This document shows, piece after piece, positions 59,338 to 64,000 of a stretch of DNA of 64,000 bases. The DNA comes from Microbispora hainanensis. GTDB taxonomy: Bacteria > Actinomycetota > Actinomycetes > Streptosporangiales > Streptosporangiaceae. The translations under genes were made by a program, and so were the position numbers. The stretch covers positions 22,326-86,325 of the forward strand of contig NZ_VIRM01000037.1 in the NCBI RefSeq assembly GCF_006874475.1, written 5' to 3'. The notes under the pieces are model-generated. The model had not been told where the DNA came from and did not search any database. It was given only the letters and a program-made list of their open reading frames with translations. Each line of letters opens with the position of its first letter. Position 1 is the first letter of the stretch.

Positions 59338-61452
59338 GTGGCTCACATCGACGCCCTGATCGACAAAGTGGCCGATCCTGCTCTTCGTCAACTACTACAT
59401 GAGCAGGTTGCCACCCTCCTGACCAGGCAGTCGTTCGGCCTCGTCTACCAACAACACAAGCCCGAGACGGTCGAGCTATACGACTACAAGGTGCGCCGCA
59501 ACTGCACCGTAAGAATCCTTAGCGAGGATGATGACTCGCTCTACCGAGTAGTGAAGGTTTCTGACGGAAGTGCCGCCATAGTCTCTCTGACGGAGCGCGC
59601 CGAGAGTCGACTTATTGGTATATCAGACTTGGTCGTAGTGAGGGAGTTTGGCGAGCCTATCTACCCCGGCCTGAGACCTCTCGGCTCCGTAGAACGAGGC
59701 GCCAGCAAGCCCTTTCACGTAGTGATGAACGCCGAGAACTTTCATGCTCTTGAAACACTGTTATATACGCATGAGCGCAAAGTTGACATAATTTATATCG
59801 ACCCGCCCTACAACTCTGGCGCTCGCGACTGGAAGTATAACAACGACTACGTCGACAGCGTCGACCAGTACAGGCACAGTAAGTGGCTGGCGATGATGGA
59901 ACGCCGACTACGATGCGCAAAAAGATTGCTCGATCTTTCGGACTCTGCACTCGTAGTCACTATTGATGAGAACGAAGTACATCATCTCGGCATGCTGCTA
60001 GAGCAGCTTTTCCCCGAGGCAACACGACAACTAGTTACCATTGTCACTAACCCTAAGGGTGTCACGCGCAGCACCCTTTCAAGGGTAGAGGAGTACGCCT
60101 TCTTCTGCTTCTTCGGATCGGCAATAGCTAGCAGTATCTCGGATGACTTGTTGACTCCCGGCGGCGAGGACGTCCGAGAAGGTGAGGATGTACGACCCCG
60201 ATGGAAGGGGCTCCTCCGCTCCGGCTCCAACTCTCGTCGAGAACAGCATCCGACCTTCTTTTATCCCATTCTGATTGACCCGGATACGCGGAAAATTCTC
60301 GGCGCCGGTGCCTCACCACCGCTCGAAGAGAATCCCGACCCGGATGCTCTCGTTGACGGTCATACGGCAGTTTGGCCAGTGCGTAGGGATGGGACATGGG
60401 GACGCTGGATGCTAAAGCCGCAGACACTTCGAGAGTGGGCCGCCAAGGGCTATGTGGCGCTCGGAAACTATGATGCTGGTCGCAAGACCTGGGGGATCTC
60501 ATATCTGACTACGGAGTTTCAAAACCAGATTGCCGCCGGCATCCTGGAGGTTAGATCAGTTGATCCGGTTACCGGTGTAGTCGATGCTGTCTATGCAAAT
60601 GAAGCGTCGTCGAGTCGACGAGTTAAGACAGTTTGGCATCGGACTGCTCATGATGCTGGCGTAGGCGGCACGGCCGTTGTCGAAGGTCTTGTCGGCGAGA
60701 GAGCCTTTGATTATCCGAAGTCCGTCTATGCGGTCCGTGACACCCTCGACCTGCTGACAAGACATAAGCGCAATGCCGTAATCGTCGATTTCTTTGCTGG
60801 CTCTGGCACCACTCTACATGCGACCGCAATGCTTAACGCTGAAGATGGTGGTCGGCGCCAATGCATCCTAGTCACGAACAACGAGGTCGGTCCGGAACGC
60901 CAGCGACACCTTAGAGCTCAAGGTCTCACTTCGGCTGATGAGGAATGGCAGAGGCAGGGTATCTTTCGCCACGTCACCCGGCCCCGTGTGGAGGGCGCGA
61001 TTCTTGGCAAACGAGCCAACGGAACGCCAGTGCCCGCATCCCTTAAGAACGCGGATGGGAGCCAGATGTCTCTCGGACTGCAGGAGAACGTAGAGTTCTT
61101 TGACTTGACGTATGAAGATCCAGACCTCATCAGCCTTGGCAAAAAGTTCGATGCGGTGGCCCCGCTATTATGGCTAAAGGCGGGTGCTCGTGGGGCACGC
61201 ATCCGAAAGGCATGTAAGACGTGGACAGCGCCGGACGATGCTTATTACGGCATTTTATTCGATATCGATTATTGGCGTGAGTTCGTCGAAGCCATTCGGA
61301 AACGGTCCGACATCACTCATGCCTTCATAGTTACCGATTCAGATGCAACTTTCCAACAGATCATTTCCGAGCTACCGACCAATGTTGATAGCACACAACT
61401 CTACGGCGACTACCTGAGCACCTTCGAGATTAACACCAAGGGGCAGGTTTGA
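59338..61452 (+). CDS. Type III-like DNA methyltransferase (Mod), adenine-specific
   Basis: A 704-residue methyltransferase. The catalytic motif DPPYNSG (about 154-160) comes before the SAM-binding FAGSGTT (about 484-490), so it is a beta-class N6-adenine enzyme like type III Mod. The long stretch between motifs (about 190-470) holds the presumed target-recognition part. GTG at 59338 with GGAGG four bases upstream is a better start than a TTG at 59305. The stop overlaps the TTG of the Res gene (TTGA). GC content and codon use are visibly lower than in the host genes, showing horizontal gain. It should protect host DNA and give site specificity to Res. Confidence 0.9.
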   Translation: MAHIDALIDKVADPALRQLLHEQVATLLTRQSFGLVYQQHKPETVELYDYKVRRNCTVRILSEDDDSLYRVVKVSDGSAAIVSLTERAESRLIGISDLVVVREFGEPIYPGLRPLGSVERGASKPFHVVMNAENFHALETLLYTHERKVDIIYIDPPYNSGARDWKYNNDYVDSVDQYRHSKWLAMMERRLRCAKRLLDLSDSALVVTIDENEVHHLGMLLEQLFPEATRQLVTIVTNPKGVTRSTLSRVEEYAFFCFFGSAIASSISDDLLTPGGEDVREGEDVRPRWKGLLRSGSNSRREQHPTFFYPILIDPDTRKILGAGASPPLEENPDPDALVDGHTAVWPVRRDGTWGRWMLKPQTLREWAAKGYVALGNYDAGRKTWGISYLTTEFQNQIAAGILEVRSVDPVTGVVDAVYANEASSSRRVKTVWHRTAHDAGVGGTAVVEGLVGERAFDYPKSVYAVRDTLDLLTRHKRNAVIVDFFAGSGTTLHATAMLNAEDGGRRQCILVTNNEVGPERQRHLRAQGLTSADEEWQRQGIFRHVTRPRVEGAILGKRANGTPVPASLKNADGSQMSLGLQENVEFFDLTYEDPDLISLGKKFDAVAPLLWLKAGARGARIRKACKTWTAPDDAYYGILFDIDYWREFVEAIRKRSDITHAFIVTDSDATFQQIISELPTNVDSTQLYGDYLSTFEINTKGQV

Positions 61453-63947
61453 GATACATCCTCAAAGACTATCAGTTCGCTGCGACCAACGAGATAGTTA
61501 AAGCGCTTCGACGTGCTGGCAAGGACTTTGAGGACGACCCTAATAACCTGTGGTCAATCGCCTTAAGCGCGCCGACAGGTGCGGGCAAGACGGTTATCGC
61601 CACCTCGGTGATCGAGACTCTGTTCGACGGTAGCGGTAGCTTTTCGGCTGATCCCCTGGCGACGGTCTTGTGGGTCACGGATGACCCCGCGCTGAATGAG
61701 CAGACCAAGAGAAACATGCTCCAAGCGTCGTCGAATCTGGGGCCGAGCCGTTTGATTACGATCGATGCAGGGTTCGACGAAGAGCAGTTTCAGCCACTTC
61801 GGGTATACTTCCTCAACATTCAGAAACTAGCGCGAAGTAATCCGCTCTCGCGGAGCAACACCAATCTTCGCACATATTCACTCTGGGAAACGATCTCAAA
61901 CACAATCAGGGATAACGGCGCACACTTCTATGTGGTGATAGACGAGGCGCATCGCGGGATGAAGCAGGAGAGCGACCGCACGACAATCGTCTCACGCATT
62001 ATTAATGGACAGCCCGGTATCAACCCCCCGGCTCCAGTTGTATGGGGAATCAGTGCTACACCAGAGCGCTTCATCCAGGCAATAGGACGATGGAACCACC
62101 AGCGCTCGACTAAGTCGCTCGTCGTACCACTTGAGGATGTTCGAGCCTCTGGGCTTCTCAAGGACAAAATCATCCTCGACAATCCTGCCGCTGGCCAAGT
62201 AGAGGGAGATACCACGCTCACTAGAGCGGCCGTCATACAAACGCTGCACTTTGAGGAGAGTTGGCGCAATTACGCGCAAGCTCAAGGCGAGCCCCCCGTA
62301 ATGCCCGTACTCGTGGTGCAGGTGCCTAACAAGCCGACCGATGCCGAAATCGGCGAGTTACTGTCGGCCATTTTTGATTCATGGCGTGGACTCAAAGATG
62401 AGAACGTGGTCAACACCTTCGGTGAACATACTGCAATTAGCGTCGCCGGCCATACAATCAACTACATGAAGCCGCAGGACATCCAGGACGATGTCTCCGT
62501 CCGCGTGGTGCTCTGCAAGGATGCCATCTCTACGGGGTGGGATTGTCCGCGCGCCGAGGTCCTCGTTTCACTTCGGAGCGCTGCCGACTATACCTACATA
62601 GCTCAGCTGATCGGCCGGATGGTGCGTACGCCTCTAGCCCGCCGCATACCGACCGACCAAACCCTGAATGATGTCCACTGCTACCTGCCTAAGTTCAACA
62701 AGCAACAGGTGAAGGACATCGTCGATAGGTTCGCCGAGGGTAGAAATGATGAGCCCCCCGTCGAAGTGATCACGGACCCCCTGGTCCTTGAGCGTAATGA
62801 GAATGTACCCGGCGAGCTAATGGACCTTGTCCAAAGTCTGCCGACATATGTCGTGCCCGGACGTATCTACCGCACACAGATCTCGCGGTTACACACCTTG
62901 GCAACGCTGCTCACGGGAGACCACGTAGTCGAAGATGCGATTGCACAGGTGCGCATCTATCTCAATGGTGTTCTCACCGCACAACGCGCACGGTTAGAAG
63001 CAGAGGGCACCTTCCAGGCTGATCTAGCGCGCGTCCGAAGCCTCAAAATTGAGAGGTCGTACAGTCTCCTCGCCGCTGAATCCATGAACGATCTACCTCC
63101 CATCGTCTCCTACGAGATGGACCGCGACGACAATAATATCGAGGACCTATATAAGGTCGCCAAGCGTAAACTCCCCGAGGGAGTGGCAACGAACTATTGG
63201 AACGAGGTTATCAACTCCCAGACGGATGATGAATATGACCCAACCGAAGCCAAGGCTATTACTGCTGTCCTCGCGCTAAACCCGGAGGTCGTTGAAGCTG
63301 TCGAGGCTGCTGCGGAGCAGCTAGTACGAACTTGGCTACGTGAATACCAGCGATCAATTTCCAAACTGCCGGACGCACGGAAGGTAGCGTACGAGCCAGT
63401 TAAGCGTGAGACTCGTAGTCCTGAGCTGACCGATCTGGTGCTTCCGGGCTCGATGGTAGTGAGCGATCGCGGTCGTCGATGGGAAAAGCATCTACTTTCT
63501 GCTGAGGACGGTACTTTCCCCTGTGCCTTAAAGGGTTGGGAGGTGAAGGTACTTGAACGTGAGTTGGCAGACGCTGACCTCGTGGGCTGGTACCGTAATC
63601 CGACCGGCGGAAATGCATCCCTACGCATTCCCTATAAGGGCACAGAATTCGACCGAGCAATGTATCCGGACTTCATCCTCTTCCACACTACGGATGACGG
63701 GATTAGGCCATCGATAGTTGACCCTCATGGTTTTCATCTATCCGATGCCGCGACTAAACTAAAAGGCCTAGCGGCCTATGCCTCCGATCACTTCGGCCAG
63801 TTTCACCGCATCGAGGCGGTTGCCGAGGTAGAAGGACGGCTTTTAGCGCTTGATCTTCGGTCCGACGCGGTCCGTGAAGCGATTGCGAATGTCAAGGACA
63901 GCGGCGTCAAGGAACTCTTCGTAAGGCATGGAGGCGACTACAGTTGA
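61449..63947 (+). CDS. Type III-like restriction helicase (Res)
   Basis: An 832-residue DEAD/DEAH translocase. Walker A APTGAGKT (about 41-48), DEAH (about 163), SATP (about 200) and motif VI QLIGRMVRTP (about 384) form the SF2 helicase core. The C-terminal part (about 690-832) contains GTEFDRAMYPDF (about 730-741) and SIVDPHGFHL (about 754-763), in the place where a PD-(D/E)xK nuclease would have its K; His-Gly stands there. TTG at 61449 is coupled to the Mod stop. With Mod it makes a two-subunit restriction system that translocates along foreign DNA and cuts it, if the nuclease is active. Confidence 0.87.
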   Translation: MRYILKDYQFAATNEIVKALRRAGKDFEDDPNNLWSIALSAPTGAGKTVIATSVIETLFDGSGSFSADPLATVLWVTDDPALNEQTKRNMLQASSNLGPSRLITIDAGFDEEQFQPLRVYFLNIQKLARSNPLSRSNTNLRTYSLWETISNTIRDNGAHFYVVIDEAHRGMKQESDRTTIVSRIINGQPGINPPAPVVWGISATPERFIQAIGRWNHQRSTKSLVVPLEDVRASGLLKDKIILDNPAAGQVEGDTTLTRAAVIQTLHFEESWRNYAQAQGEPPVMPVLVVQVPNKPTDAEIGELLSAIFDSWRGLKDENVVNTFGEHTAISVAGHTINYMKPQDIQDDVSVRVVLCKDAISTGWDCPRAEVLVSLRSAADYTYIAQLIGRMVRTPLARRIPTDQTLNDVHCYLPKFNKQQVKDIVDRFAEGRNDEPPVEVITDPLVLERNENVPGELMDLVQSLPTYVVPGRIYRTQISRLHTLATLLTGDHVVEDAIAQVRIYLNGVLTAQRARLEAEGTFQADLARVRSLKIERSYSLLAAESMNDLPPIVSYEMDRDDNNIEDLYKVAKRKLPEGVATNYWNEVINSQTDDEYDPTEAKAITAVLALNPEVVEAVEAAAEQLVRTWLREYQRSISKLPDARKVAYEPVKRETRSPELTDLVLPGSMVVSDRGRRWEKHLLSAEDGTFPCALKGWEVKVLERELADADLVGWYRNPTGGNASLRIPYKGTEFDRAMYPDFILFHTTDDGIRPSIVDPHGFHLSDAATKLKGLAAYASDHFGQFHRIEAVAEVEGRLLALDLRSDAVREAIANVKDSGVKELFVRHGGDYS

Positions 63948-64000
63948 GGTCTTCGGCGTCGTCGTCAACCTCGCGCGAATTCTCCCTCCCAAGGCTTGCT
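63928..64000 (+). CDS. Third gene of the restriction locus (partial)
   Basis: The frame from ATG at 63928 overlaps the end of Res by 20 bases and runs off the window after about 24 codons (MEATTVEVFGVVVNLARILP...). TAAGG lies three to four bases before the ATG. The coupling to Res suggests a third component of the system. Too short for identification. Confidence 0.5.
   Translation, partial: MEATTVEVFGVVVNLARILPPKAC

Noticed and set aside
1..64000. CRISPR array
   Set aside because: No regularly spaced repeats of 24-40 bases with unique spacers were seen; the tandem repeats found are direct, without spacers.

Overview
The window reads as chromosome of a high-GC actinomycete, most likely of the order Streptosporangiales (Nonomuraea, Sphaerisporangium or Microbispora type). 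The basis is the strong G/C bias at third codon positions, frequent GTG starts, BTAD- and LuxR-type ATPase regulators, the tRNA-Thr/tRNA-Met/rpmG/MaoC/MaoC/murB order, and many exported enzymes. The genus is an inference.

Layout. 0-3 kb: deoC with aldehyde dehydrogenase genes on the minus strand, then a small protein. 3-11.6 kb: a LuxR-type ATPase regulator, a GDT1/TMEM165-type manganese exporter directly behind a yybP-ykoY (Mn2+) riboswitch, murB, a MaoC pair, rpmG, two tRNAs, a lipoprotein and a hemerythrin. 11.5-19.2 kb: cell-envelope genes (BTAD-ATPase regulator, NlpC/P60 hydrolase, STAS protein, class A penicillin-binding protein, class A beta-lactamase). 19.2-25.2 kb: NAD salvage (pnuC-nadR), a DUF2809 protein and a large secreted subtilase with a strongly folded leader.

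25.2-34.3 kb is the most unusual part. A Ser/Thr kinase carrying C-terminal MgtE_N-like repeats and a DUF4407 membrane/coiled-coil protein face, across a shared promoter region, a tight operon of a degenerate von Willebrand A protein, a P-loop GTPase and a two-span membrane protein with a GTPase-associated-like N-terminus and an extracellular binding-protein-like domain. An erythromycin-esterase homologue follows. This looks like a GTPase-centred signalling or conflict module and is the best candidate for a poorly described system.

34.3-53.6 kb holds ordinary accessory genes: a serine hydrolase, TetR plus a Tet(X)-like monooxygenase, a MocR regulator with a PEP-mutase-family enzyme, two HxlR regulators with redox genes and a collapsed ene-reductase pseudogene, a HAD phosphatase, a large secreted protein with duplicated modules, and a two-component system with a divergent lipoprotein.

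53.8-64 kb is acquired DNA. Two exact 74-bp copies of a tRNA-Tyr 3' half lie 3.5 kb apart and enclose a VapBC-type pair, a putative replication-type protein and a tiny membrane protein: the remains of an integrative element. Beyond it, with clearly lower GC and different codon use, sits a two-gene type III-like restriction-modification system (Mod, then Res) with the start of a third overlapping gene at the window edge.
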